Below are positions 16,986 to 25,731 of a stretch of 63,075 nt of DNA, piece after piece. Where the stretch lies: positions 1 through 63,075 of the forward strand of contig JAZSRY010000065.1 of the NCBI GenBank assembly GCA_045538735.1, given 5' to 3'. Source of the DNA: SIG459 sp045538735. Lineage in GTDB: Bacteria > Bacillota > Clostridia > Oscillospirales > Oscillospiraceae. The first letter of the stretch is position 1; every line of letters starts with the position of its first letter. The position numbers and the translations under genes are program-made. Under the pieces are notes generated by a model, which did no database searches, was not told where the DNA came from, and worked only from the letters and a program-made list of their open reading frames with translations.

Positions 16986-18410
16986 TCACCAGTTGATGTC
17001 AAAGCTCTCTCCGACCTCAATGGCAGCCAATGCCTGCTTCACGCGCTCAACATAAGCATCCTTCATTCCAAACTCGCAAACACCGTTGACATATACATTT
17101 ACGCGTCTGGTGCTTCCGGAATAAAGAGCAATTACATCGTCAGATTTGCCCTCCGTATAGTGATAGCTTACCACCATAAGGGGCTTTTCATCGGGCTGCG
17201 CCTGAACCCCCAGATAGTCTCCGTCGGCGGCGGCGCTATTTAAAAGCTGGAACAAGCTGCGGAACAACGAAATATCCACCGTCTCACCGTTAAGAGCGGC
17301 AATGGGATTTTTTGCATCGCTTCCGTCGATGGTGAAATCATAAACCTTGTCACCGCTTTCCACAGTGATGCCGGAAACATCCATCAGCAGGGGCGATACA
17401 AACCAGCGAAGCAGAAGCTTCTCATAGACGATATCCATAAAAGCCGGTCTTTCAATCAGGAAGACGAGACCGCTGCCGGCAGCATTTACATAGAAATAAG
17501 ACCCGTCCTCAATTGCAGGCAGAAAACGCAGCACATAAGGAACGGCTTCATCCGTGCCGTTTTTATAATCAAATTCCACCTGCATGTAGGGGTTGGCAAA
17601 ACCCATGGCATTTTCCTGCTCAGGGGTCAGGCCGTAATACATGATACTGTCTCCGGTCATGCCGCACAAAGGCGTAAGCATTTCAAGACCGTAGCTCTGG
17701 TCAAGCTCATACACGCCGTTGCCCCGGACAATATGGGTTGCAGCGCCAAAGGAGCGGGCAAGTTCCCGAACCTCCTCATCTCCGAAGGAAACGGACTCGA
17801 TCGTAACGGGCTCTTCCAGCGGGCCGCCGCTGAAAGTCACATCACCCACTGCAGACAGAGGGCTGGACACCTTAAGTTCAGGTGTGACATAGAAGGAAAT
17901 CAGCGACTCTTTCACCATCAGATAATAATCGGCAGTTTCGCCTGACATCAGGTAAACGCCGTCCTGACCGTCCACAGAGAAATAATAATTTCCCGATACG
18001 CGTTCCTCGCTTCCCAGCTGAAGGCTCAGTTCCTGACCGTCGGTGTAGGTCACATAAACCCAAGCCTGACAAGGCGCAAGGCCAAACTCTGCAAGGTCTT
18101 TTTTATTGGCATCCACCTTTTGCAAGGCAGAAACCTCGCTGCACGCGGTTAAAAAATCAATAAATGTTTCAATATCCACAAGCTCGGAAGGAACACCGTC
18201 GATCATAAAGCCGCCATTCTGGCTCTTGATGTCGATAACTCCCGCCTCATGCTCCACATGGATAGATGCGATTTCCGTGGCAGAACGTTGGGCAAACACA
18301 TAGGTTTCGACCTCGCTGCCGGGAGGATTCAGAATAAGCCCAAACAGCGCAGCAAGCAAAACCACTACTATAACAATCTCTGCAATCAGAAGACGAAGCA
18401 GTTTTTTCAT
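16986..18410 (-). CDS. DUF4340-domain membrane-anchored protein of a Gld-type ABC system
   Basis: A 474-residue extracytoplasmic protein with one N-terminal anchor helix (about residues 7-29) and a long beta-rich body with DUF4340-like repeats (the IDGVPSELVD and LQLGSEERVSGNYYF region). DUF4340 proteins are commonly encoded next to the GldG-like auxiliary subunit of ABC-2 exporters; their function is not established. The start codon overlaps the stop of the GldG-like gene (TAATG), so they are translationally coupled. It is the last gene of the four-gene operon starting at 21547. It may organise or gate the exporter at the cell surface (inference). Confidence 0.75.
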   Translation of the reverse strand: MKKLLRLLIAEIVIVVVLLAALFGLILNPPGSEVETYVFAQRSATEIASIHVEHEAGVIDIKSQNGGFMIDGVPSELVDIETFIDFLTACSEVSALQKVDANKKDLAEFGLAPCQAWVYVTYTDGQELSLQLGSEERVSGNYYFSVDGQDGVYLMSGETADYYLMVKESLISFYVTPELKVSSPLSAVGDVTFSGGPLEEPVTIESVSFGDEEVRELARSFGAATHIVRGNGVYELDQSYGLEMLTPLCGMTGDSIMYYGLTPEQENAMGFANPYMQVEFDYKNGTDEAVPYVLRFLPAIEDGSYFYVNAAGSGLVFLIERPAFMDIVYEKLLLRWFVSPLLMDVSGITVESGDKVYDFTIDGSDAKNPIAALNGETVDISLFRSLFQLLNSAAADGDYLGVQAQPDEKPLMVVSYHYTEGKSDDVIALYSGSTRRVNVYVNGVCEFGMKDAYVERVKQALAAIEVGESFDINW

Positions 18411-19852
18411 TACTTATACCTCCGATACAGCCATACGCCAATGCCTGCCAGCAAAATTGCCAGAGGCAGTATTCCGCCGAGAACAACACCCAATCTGGTA
18501 ACCTGCGCTGTGGTAATACCCAGGGTTTTTCCTGCCAGAGATTTGGGTGCAATAACAATGGACGCCTCTTTTTCGGTCATATCGCCCAAAAGGTTGACCA
18601 TATATGGGCTGTTGGCCAGAGAAGAATTCTGGATGCAAAGCTCCTCAAGCATTGAGGTGGAGCCGGATACGATGATGGAGGAACGCTTAGCCAGTTCGCC
18701 GTTAGCATATACACAGCGGCTGGCAAGCACCATAGCAGGTATGGGACCCCACTGTTCGGCATCCTCCGCACTGAAATCGTCCCCTGCATCTATGGGGCGC
18801 ACGCCTGCAGTTTCCCCGAAGGTAAGCAGAGTTTCCGTATACTGTCCGTCGCGGGAAGCAAAGCGCAGCTCCAGAGGTCTGGACATGGGCATAAGCATGG
18901 GCGCGCTGGAGTCTATCAGCATATCCTGATAAGTGGAGGATGAATGGTCCGCAACAGGATAGAAGGGCTGATACTGATAAGTGCGCTCAGCCTTTGTTTC
19001 GAATACAATTCCGCTTCCGATATCAACGCCCCACTCACCTATCAGAGTTTCAATATTGGGAAGCTGGGTCTGAGAGATGGAAGCGGTATACAGCAGTGTA
19101 CGACCGTACTCGCCACCATTATACAAGTAAGCTTCCAGTGTGCGTATATCGTCCTCAGACAAGTCGGTCTGGGGTGCCAGCAGCATCAGCGCATCAAACC
19201 CGGAAAGGTCATCCGTTGCAAGCACTACGGTTTCAAGCACATAGTTATTGTTCACAAGCAATGCGGTGAAATTGCTCATAGACTGCTCACCGTGACCGCT
19301 GATAACGCCGACACGAACGGAGTCATCGCTCAGCACACTCATTATTGCGCCGGTGACGGCCTCTTCCGCCCGGGAGGATTCCACTGCCAGAGAGCCGCTG
19401 GCAGTATATGCATAGTTAAACAGGGATTTAAGGGTAATTTGTTTAACATTGTCCTTGGCGGAAACAATGATGTCACCCTCCGTCAAGGTCAGATCGGGAT
19501 GACCTGCAGCATAGCTGGGATCTGCGGTATAGTCGATATATCGCAGAGTCACACGCTCACAGTACTGGGGATATCGGTCCAAAATGTATTTTGCCTGAAC
19601 CAGATAGGAATCGCCGGCGAAGGCATTTTCCGAAGCCAGCACATCAATGGTCACATTTTCGCTGAGAGAGTCGAGCACTGCCCTAGTTTCATCGCCTATC
19701 TCATAGACAGCGTTGGCTGTAAGGTCGATTGCCAGAGGGTATCTGTTGGAGAGAACCAGCGCCACAGCGTTAAGCAGGAACACCGACACGATCAAAAGCA
19801 CAATGATAATGGTAAAGATGAAGCTCATCTTTTTGCCGTTTCTGATTTTCAT
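18410..19852 (-). CDS. GldG-like ABC transporter auxiliary protein
   Basis: 480 residues with a basic N-terminus, one anchor helix near residues 10-32, a large external domain and a C-terminal helix followed by a short basic tail (LYRRYK). The external part fits the ABC-type uncharacterised transport (GldG) family: VISGHGEQSMSNFTALLVNN and LMLLAPQTDLSEDD. I start it at 19852 (MKIRNGKK), which has GGAGGTGA immediately upstream and leaves 13 bp after the permease stop; the longer frame overlaps the permease gene. In gliding Bacteroidetes, GldAFG assist motility; in Clostridia the same set occurs without gliding and its cargo is unknown. Confidence 0.8.
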   Translation of the reverse strand: MKIRNGKKMSFIFTIIIVLLIVSVFLLNAVALVLSNRYPLAIDLTANAVYEIGDETRAVLDSLSENVTIDVLASENAFAGDSYLVQAKYILDRYPQYCERVTLRYIDYTADPSYAAGHPDLTLTEGDIIVSAKDNVKQITLKSLFNYAYTASGSLAVESSRAEEAVTGAIMSVLSDDSVRVGVISGHGEQSMSNFTALLVNNNYVLETVVLATDDLSGFDALMLLAPQTDLSEDDIRTLEAYLYNGGEYGRTLLYTASISQTQLPNIETLIGEWGVDIGSGIVFETKAERTYQYQPFYPVADHSSSTYQDMLIDSSAPMLMPMSRPLELRFASRDGQYTETLLTFGETAGVRPIDAGDDFSAEDAEQWGPIPAMVLASRCVYANGELAKRSSIIVSGSTSMLEELCIQNSSLANSPYMVNLLGDMTEKEASIVIAPKSLAGKTLGITTAQVTRLGVVLGGILPLAILLAGIGVWLYRRYK

Positions 19853-19865
19853 GCCGTCACCTCCA

Positions 19866-20570
19866 TCAGCTCCAGCGGCGCTTTTCAAGCACCGCCGCGG
19901 TAAGCAGAACGAACATGGCCGCAATGCTCAGGAAAAACAGCACATTGGAAAAATCAATTATGCCGATGGTAAAGCCGTTATAGCGTCCGTTGAAGGACAT
20001 GTAGGAGAAAATCTTCTGGAAAAGCTCTCCGGAAACCACATAGATAAGCGCGTCCACCAGCACCAGGAAAAGGCTTACCGCGAAGCCTGATACCGCGGCA
20101 ATAACCTGGCTTTCCGTAATGGAGGAAAGGAACATGCAAATCGCTATCAGGGCAGCGCCCAACAGGATAAGTCCTATGATATTGCCGATTATAACGGGCC
20201 AATCGGGCGTTCCGTAAACAGAGAGCACGATAGCCATCAGCAAAGAGGCGGAAATAGCCACAAGATAAACACACAGCGCGGAGAAATATTTTCCCAGCAC
20301 TATTCCTATTCTGGAAACGGGCGCGGTAAGGAGCAGCTGGTCGGTTCTTGCCCGCTTATCCTCGCTCATCAGACGCATGGTGAGAATGGGCACCAAAAAC
20401 AGCACAACAGAAAACAGCTGATTGAAAAGGGCGGACATATCCGTTGTGTTATTGTAGAGATTATAGGTGAAGAAATAATAGGCGGTGAAGAAATACATGA
20501 CCGCGATGAATACATATCCAAGGGGAGACTGGAAATAGGCGCGAACCTCACGCTTGAAAACAGCTGTCAC
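19866..20570 (-). CDS. ABC-2-type permease (GldF-like)
   Basis: A 234-residue integral membrane protein with six predicted helices and the ABC2_membrane pattern (KREVRAYFQSPLGYVFIAV at the N-terminus, then RLMSEDKRARTDQLLLTAPVSR). It would form the channel of the exporter together with the ATPase encoded upstream, with which it overlaps by 4 bp. The C-terminal helix is followed by KRRWS and the stop codon. The closest pattern is GldF/ABC transporter permease protein. Export of a lipid-linked or peptide cargo is the usual guess but cannot be shown here. Confidence 0.82.
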   Translation of the reverse strand: MTAVFKREVRAYFQSPLGYVFIAVMYFFTAYYFFTYNLYNNTTDMSALFNQLFSVVLFLVPILTMRLMSEDKRARTDQLLLTAPVSRIGIVLGKYFSALCVYLVAISASLLMAIVLSVYGTPDWPVIIGNIIGLILLGAALIAICMFLSSITESQVIAAVSGFAVSLFLVLVDALIYVVSGELFQKIFSYMSFNGRYNGFTIGIIDFSNVLFFLSIAAMFVLLTAAVLEKRRWS

Positions 20571-21547
20571 TTCTCCTCGCCCCCTTTCTGTTCTCCATGT
20601 GTATCGCCAATCAAATGGAGGAAAACATCCTCCAAGGAAAGTTCATTGTTATATGTGCACAGCAAGGGCAGATCCGCTCTCGCAAGGCTGCGGAAGACAT
20701 CTGCTCGAATATCGGTGTCGGGTTTGCCGTCTATCCGATAATCATACGCTCCGGGTTCTTTCTCGCTCAGGCAAGTAACCTTCAGCACACCGGGCGTTGC
20801 TTTCAGCACTTCGGTCACCTTTTCGGGCTCTCCGAAAACGCGTACCACCACTCTGTGGGTTGCAAGAATCATACGGGAAAGGCTTTCGGGGGTATCATCC
20901 GCTATAACCTTTCCACCGTGAATAACGATCACCCGGTCGCAAATGGCCTGAATTTCACTCAGAATGTGGGAAGACACGATAACCGTGCTTGATTTGCCCG
21001 CGCTGCGAATAAGCTCGCGGATCTCAATAATCTGGGAGGGGTCCAGACCTACGGTAGGCTCATCCAGAACAAGAACCTTGGGACTGCCTACAAGCGCCTG
21101 GGCAAATCCCACGCGCTGTTTATAACCCTTGGAAAGATTGCGGATCATTCTGCCCCGTACATGGCTCAAACCAACCCGCTGGCAGATAGCATCCAGATGC
21201 TCCCGCCGCTCTTTTTTGTTCTTTGTGACCCCTTTCAGGTCGCAGCAGAACTCAAGATATTCATTCACCCTCATTTCAGGGTAAAAAGCAAACAGTTCAG
21301 GCAGATATCCTATATTGCGCTTTGCCGCGTTGGCATCGGCAAGGATATCGTGTCCGTCTATCTTTACGCTGCCGGAGGTGGCGCTCAGATAGCCTGTAAG
21401 AATATTCATAGTGGTGGATTTGCCTACGCCGTTGAGACCCAGCAGGCCGACAACTTCACCCTCACGGATAGAAAAGCTGATGTCCGAAAGGACCTCCTTT
21501 TCTCCGTAATATTTCACAAGATGCTCAACTTTAACCAAGCTTCTCAT
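20567..21547 (-). CDS. ABC transporter ATP-binding protein (GldA-like)
   Basis: A 326-residue ABC ATPase with Walker A GLNGVGKST (about residues 37-45), signature LSKGYKQRVG, Walker B VLVLDEPTVGLDP and the switch His in VSSHIL. After the NBD, a ~90-residue C-terminal extension (from about residue 225) resembles the regulatory tail of drug/lipid exporter ATPases. It is the first gene of the operon, behind a promoter at 21587-21615. AAAAGGAG lies just upstream of the ATG. It energises the GldF-like permease. Direction is inferred as export because there is no binding protein. Confidence 0.87.
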   Translation of the reverse strand: MRSLVKVEHLVKYYGEKEVLSDISFSIREGEVVGLLGLNGVGKSTTMNILTGYLSATSGSVKIDGHDILADANAAKRNIGYLPELFAFYPEMRVNEYLEFCCDLKGVTKNKKERREHLDAICQRVGLSHVRGRMIRNLSKGYKQRVGFAQALVGSPKVLVLDEPTVGLDPSQIIEIRELIRSAGKSSTVIVSSHILSEIQAICDRVIVIHGGKVIADDTPESLSRMILATHRVVVRVFGEPEKVTEVLKATPGVLKVTCLSEKEPGAYDYRIDGKPDTDIRADVFRSLARADLPLLCTYNNELSLEDVFLHLIGDTHGEQKGGEEK

Positions 21548-21586
21548 GCTCCTTTTTTATGGAATAAGCTAAAATGGCTTTTGCCC

Positions 21587-21615
21587 AGTATGCATCATTT
21601 TGAGGAAATGTGCAA
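21587..21615 (-). promoter_or_regulatory. Promoter of the Gld-type ABC operon
   Basis: Minus-strand TTGCAC (21610-21615), 17-bp spacer, CATACT (21587-21592), overlapping the region just downstream of manA. Confidence 0.5.
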
Positions 21616-21631
21616 GAATATTCTGTCCGCG

Positions 21632-22558
21632 TCAGGGGGACACGCCGCTGACAGCCAATATTTTCCCCTTGCCACGAAGAAGAATTTCCTCTCCGGCATT
21701 GAGAAAAGCTCCTGTGCCGGGGGCAAGAACATAATTATCCTCGCCCTGAGAGGCAAGCACTTCTCCCTCCTTGCAAAGCAGGTGGCAGAAGCTGTTCTCA
21801 GGAGCTGTAAATTTGCTGTTCTTTTCCACAGAGAGCTCCCTGAGGGTGAAATAGGGGCAGTCGGCAATAATTCCCTCCGCCTCATTTTTTCCCAAAGGAG
21901 CGGTGTCCACATGAGTAAGCACGGAAACTGCCAGTGCATCCTCAATATGGAGCTGGCGGGGCTTTCCGTCCGCACCGAGGCGGCCGTAATCATACACCCG
22001 GTAAGTCAGATTGGAGCTTTGCTGCACCTCATAAATCAGGCAGCCCGCCCCTATAGCGTGGAGAGTTCCTGCCGGTATATAGTAGCTTTCCCCCGCCTTG
22101 ACCGGTACCCAGCGAAGAATCTGCTCCACAGTGTTTTCGGAAATATGCTTTTTGAATTCCTCCCGGCTGACCGGCTCCTTCACACCTAGATAAATACCCG
22201 CTCCCGGCTGTGCATCCAGAATATGCCAAAGCTCCGTTTTGCCCCGCTGCCCAATTTTGGCAGCATAGGCATCGTCCGGATGCACCTGCACGGACAAGGC
22301 TTTTTGAGCGTCGATAAGCTTGACCAATATGGGAGTCTCTCCGTTTTCCGCAACGCAGTTTCCTCCAGCGCCGGGATTATTTTTCAGATAACAGCGCAGG
22401 CTCTCCTCTCTGCCTTTCAGCAGAGTAAGTCCGTCGGGATGGGTGGAAAGCTCCCAGCTTTCCGCCACCACGGCTCCCTCCCCTGTTTTTCCGAAGCGCT
22501 CTCTCAGGAGAGTTCCGCCCCATATGTAATCTTTACTTACCGGCTCCAGCAAAAACAT
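21632..22558 (-). CDS. manA: Mannose-6-phosphate isomerase, class I
   Basis: Interconverts mannose-6-phosphate and fructose-6-phosphate in the cytoplasm using zinc. The cupin fold carries the four zinc ligands Gln91 and His93 (SVQVHPDD), Glu109 (KTELWHIL) and His167 (GTLHAIG). The lysine and tyrosine of the active site lie in YEVQQSSNLTYRVYD. At 308 residues it is the short bacterial form. It follows the glycyl-radical activase gene by 2 bp and belongs to the nanE-GRE-activase-manA operon. Its presence suggests that the operon feeds a mannose-type hexose phosphate into glycolysis. Confidence 0.9.
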   Translation of the reverse strand: MFLLEPVSKDYIWGGTLLRERFGKTGEGAVVAESWELSTHPDGLTLLKGREESLRCYLKNNPGAGGNCVAENGETPILVKLIDAQKALSVQVHPDDAYAAKIGQRGKTELWHILDAQPGAGIYLGVKEPVSREEFKKHISENTVEQILRWVPVKAGESYYIPAGTLHAIGAGCLIYEVQQSSNLTYRVYDYGRLGADGKPRQLHIEDALAVSVLTHVDTAPLGKNEAEGIIADCPYFTLRELSVEKNSKFTAPENSFCHLLCKEGEVLASQGEDNYVLAPGTGAFLNAGEEILLRGKGKILAVSGVSP

Positions 22559-22560
22559 AT

Positions 22561-23466
22561 TTATCCTCCGATTTGTATCTCAAGCCCCATATCTGCCCCT
22601 ACGGCTATCATATCTTCCAATTCCCCGGCCTGCATGTTGGGAACGGAGTCCATAGGGTAGTCCAAATCCAGTTTTTCATATTTTCCGCGCCCCAAACTGT
22701 GATAAGGAAGCAGCACATGCTTTTTAAGCCCCAGAGAAGCGGAAAAAGCCAGGCAGCGGCGCAGAATTTCCCTATCATCGTTAAAGCCCGGTATCACCGG
22801 TGTCCGCAGGGTGACATTCGCCCCTTTTTCTACCAAAAAGCGAATATTGCCTTCGACCACAGCCAAATCCCCGCCGGTTTCACGTTTCAAAGCTTCGGCA
22901 TCGGGGTGCTTATAATCCACATAGAAGCCCTTGGCATACTTTGCGGCCTCTTCCAAAACCGCTCTGGGCACAAAGGCTGTAGTCTCCAGCCATGTGGATA
23001 AATTCCGCTCTGCAGCCATTTTCAGCAACGCCACCGCCGATGGCTGCATAAGCGGTTCGCCGCCGGACAAGGTAAGACCTCCGCCTGTGGATTCATAATA
23101 TGCCCGGTCACGCTCTGCCACGTCTAAAATATCCGCAAGAGGCATCTCCCTGCCCGACATTGCATTTGCCCCCACAGGGCAAATATCCACACAGTTTCCG
23201 CAGCCGCGGCATACGAGCCTATCCACCACCGCTTTTCCGCCGCTAAGGGAAATGGCGGCATTGGGACATTGGCTTATGCAGGCGCCGCAGCCAACGCAAA
23301 GCTTGCGGTTATGGAGCAAAACGGGTCTTATGGGGCGGGTCTCGGGGTTACAGCACCAGAAGCACCGCAGGGGGCAGCCCTGCAGAAATACCACAGTTCG
23401 AAGACCCGGCCCATCATGGATAGCGCTGCGCTCTATCTCGGTTACTGTCAGTGTGAGCTTATCCAT
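22561..23466 (-). CDS. Glycyl-radical enzyme activating protein (radical SAM)
   Basis: 301 residues. Generates the glycyl radical on its partner enzyme by cleaving S-adenosylmethionine. The radical-SAM cysteines Cys31, Cys35 and Cys38 follow the CxxxCxxC spacing (GCPLRCFWC). An inserted ferredoxin-like domain carries two 4Fe-4S sites, Cys57/60/63/67 and Cys86/89/92/96. The two extra clusters place it with activases of glycerol-dehydratase/choline-lyase-type enzymes rather than the simple PFL activase. SGGEPLMQP is the SAM-binding GGE motif. Its start overlaps the end of the GRE gene by 8 bp, giving coupled synthesis with the enzyme it activates. Confidence 0.92.
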   Translation of the reverse strand: MDKLTLTVTEIERSAIHDGPGLRTVVFLQGCPLRCFWCCNPETRPIRPVLLHNRKLCVGCGACISQCPNAAISLSGGKAVVDRLVCRGCGNCVDICPVGANAMSGREMPLADILDVAERDRAYYESTGGGLTLSGGEPLMQPSAVALLKMAAERNLSTWLETTAFVPRAVLEEAAKYAKGFYVDYKHPDAEALKRETGGDLAVVEGNIRFLVEKGANVTLRTPVIPGFNDDREILRRCLAFSASLGLKKHVLLPYHSLGRGKYEKLDLDYPMDSVPNMQAGELEDMIAVGADMGLEIQIGG

Positions 23467-25729
23467 ACAACACCCTGCTCATAAGCTCCTGCTGAATATC
23501 GGATTCAAGGTTTACAAACACGGCGGAGAAGCCGGAAACACGAACGATCAGATCCCGATATTCCTCGGGACGCTCCACCGCAGCCTCAAGCACGCCACGG
23601 TCAACAACGGTGACCATCAGGTGGCAGCCGCCACGGTCAAAGTAAACCCGGAACATCTGCTTTATAAGCTCACGGCGACCATTAAAGAAGTCCGGAGTGA
23701 ATTTAATGTTCTGCACGCTTCCCCCATGCAGAGCCGCATCAAATCGGGCAAGAGAATTGAGCATAGCGGTGGGACCGTTCTGGTTTGCCCCGCCCTGAGG
23801 GTTATTGGCGGGATTCATAAACTGACCGTCCCGGCGTCCGTCATAGGAGGCGGAGGTTTTTCTTCCCCACTCGGTGTTGAGCTGGTTATTGCTTATAACT
23901 ATCAGATAATACTGCATTCCGGCTTCAATGCCGCGGTCACGGACTCCGTTGGCCACGAAGCGGAACACTCTGTCAGCCATATCGTCGGCACGGGGATCAT
24001 CGTTGCCGTATTTGGGGCACTCCCAAAGCTGACGGCGAAGCCATTCCTGTCCCGCGAAGTTCTCCTTGGCCGCATCGCGCAGCTGGGGCAGAGAAACTAT
24101 TTTGCGCTCATAAACCAGCTGTTCAATGGCGGTGAGAGAGTCGGAAACATTGATATTTCCATAGGTTTCGTTGGTTCCGCCCAGATAGCGGATGCCTCCA
24201 TCCAGCACAGCAAGACCGCGACCTATGCAGTCTTCCATAAGTATGCTGGTGAACAGGAAGGAAACCTCCTGATTCATAATTTCATAAGAACGGGTCTGGG
24301 CTTTCACGGAAAGATCCAGATAATGCTCCACAAGACGGCGATACTGGTCGAAAAGCGCCTCAAAGCTATCCAGCTTTTCCGCAGGAAGAAGCTCAATTCC
24401 GTCGCTCTTATCAATTCCGTCCTTGGGGTCAATGCCGCCGTTAATGGCCATCTGAAGTATCTTCAGAAGATTGATGCAGGTGTTGGGTGTGCCCGTGCTC
24501 TGTCCCTGAATAACAAACTCACCGCAGCCGAAGGGCACATACTGCTCTGCCGTCTTTTCGTCCACGCGCATAGCGTGCATAACGGCGGGGATATTCACAT
24601 CATCATTATAGAGAGTGGGATATGTAGCGCCCTTTCCGATGGTATCCAGGGCGGCGTCCATTATGTCCTCGGGAGTATTTTTGTCGAAGCGCAGAGTGAA
24701 CTGAGGCTCAACATAGCGGCAGTCAGCGGCAACCTTCATTGCAATGCGGGTAAATGTATCTGCCGCCTCGCTGTCGCGTCTGCCCCGTCCGCCAACGATA
24801 ATTCTTCCGTTAACGGTTGTTCTGCGGTTTTCTATCATGGTCCAGAGGGATTTGAGAAGACGGAATGCCTCCGCCTCGTCTATTTGTCCCTCATCGAGAT
24901 CCTTCTGCAGGAAGGGACCCAGAACATCATCCATTCGTCCGTAATTGATGACTCCCGCAAGAAGGGCATAGAGCCAGAACAGCTGGAGAGCCTCAAAAAA
25001 GGTCTCGGGGCGCTCCGTCTTGATTTTTCCAAGGGCATCAATCATACGCTGCAGATCCCTGCGGCGCTGCTCTCCTGCCCCATCGAGCAGGGCTGCGGCC
25101 TTATCCGCAAGGGCATCGGCGCAGTCCCCGAAAAGGTCAAGGCAGCTCAGGCAGGCGCGATAGAAGGGCTTATCACCCTTCTCTTCCTGCAGAGAGTGAA
25201 TCCTGCTGCGTATTCCGCCTATTCCCAGATCCATCAGACTGCGGTAATCCAGCATCATGCCGGAAAGGCGGGCAGTGGCGATGAGAGGATAGTCGCAGTC
25301 AATAAACATGCCTACGATGTCATCCTTCAGGGCATCCTTGCAGTACTTGGTCTTGACATCGTGGTCAAGCCAATAGCTATAGAGGGCATCAACCCTGTAA
25401 TGCTCCTCTTCCGGTATCTGCTGCTTAAATTTTGTCAGCTTGTTGAACACACAGTAATGTCCCACACCGCCCACAGATGTTACGCAGCCAAAGCCAATAG
25501 GAAGAAAATCCAGACGGCCAGCAAACAGGTCTTCCTCCTGAATAGAGCGGAAGAGTTTGGGATAGAGCACCCGCAGACAGGCGATTTCCCTTTCCTCCTT
25601 GCTTTTCCCGCTGTTTTTATGAGCTTCGGTATAACGTTCCATCAGGGAAAGCTGCTCCATAGGCGGCAACTCGGGAGGGATTTTAATGCTGACCTCTACG
25701 TTTTGAGCAGTTTCGGCATGGAAAGCCAT
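23459..25729 (-). CDS. Glycyl radical enzyme of unidentified substrate
   Basis: 756 residues with the pyruvate-formate-lyase-like ten-stranded barrel. The catalytic thiyl site is Cys402 in PFGCGEF, with Glu404 two residues on (the C-x-E pair found in dehydratase/lyase-type members). The radical site is Gly733 in RVSGFSA, 23 residues from the C-terminus, as usual. The Cys-Cys pair of PFL is absent, so it is not pyruvate formate-lyase. The region around residues 80-95 (GCVTSVGGVGHYCVF) and the HAMRVDEKT segment before the catalytic loop do not match glycerol, choline, hydroxyproline or isethionate enzymes that I can recall, so the reaction is unknown. It lies 2 bp after nanE and overlaps the activase gene. 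Being oxygen sensitive, it needs anaerobic conditions. Confidence 0.9.
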   Translation of the reverse strand: MAFHAETAQNVEVSIKIPPELPPMEQLSLMERYTEAHKNSGKSKEEREIACLRVLYPKLFRSIQEEDLFAGRLDFLPIGFGCVTSVGGVGHYCVFNKLTKFKQQIPEEEHYRVDALYSYWLDHDVKTKYCKDALKDDIVGMFIDCDYPLIATARLSGMMLDYRSLMDLGIGGIRSRIHSLQEEKGDKPFYRACLSCLDLFGDCADALADKAAALLDGAGEQRRRDLQRMIDALGKIKTERPETFFEALQLFWLYALLAGVINYGRMDDVLGPFLQKDLDEGQIDEAEAFRLLKSLWTMIENRRTTVNGRIIVGGRGRRDSEAADTFTRIAMKVAADCRYVEPQFTLRFDKNTPEDIMDAALDTIGKGATYPTLYNDDVNIPAVMHAMRVDEKTAEQYVPFGCGEFVIQGQSTGTPNTCINLLKILQMAINGGIDPKDGIDKSDGIELLPAEKLDSFEALFDQYRRLVEHYLDLSVKAQTRSYEIMNQEVSFLFTSILMEDCIGRGLAVLDGGIRYLGGTNETYGNINVSDSLTAIEQLVYERKIVSLPQLRDAAKENFAGQEWLRRQLWECPKYGNDDPRADDMADRVFRFVANGVRDRGIEAGMQYYLIVISNNQLNTEWGRKTSASYDGRRDGQFMNPANNPQGGANQNGPTAMLNSLARFDAALHGGSVQNIKFTPDFFNGRRELIKQMFRVYFDRGGCHLMVTVVDRGVLEAAVERPEEYRDLIVRVSGFSAVFVNLESDIQQELMSRVLYG

Positions 25730-25731
25730 AA

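Noticed and set aside
23459..25729. Pyruvate formate-lyase
   Set aside because: Lacks the adjacent Cys-Cys pair; has a single Cys with C-x-E, as in dehydratase/lyase members.
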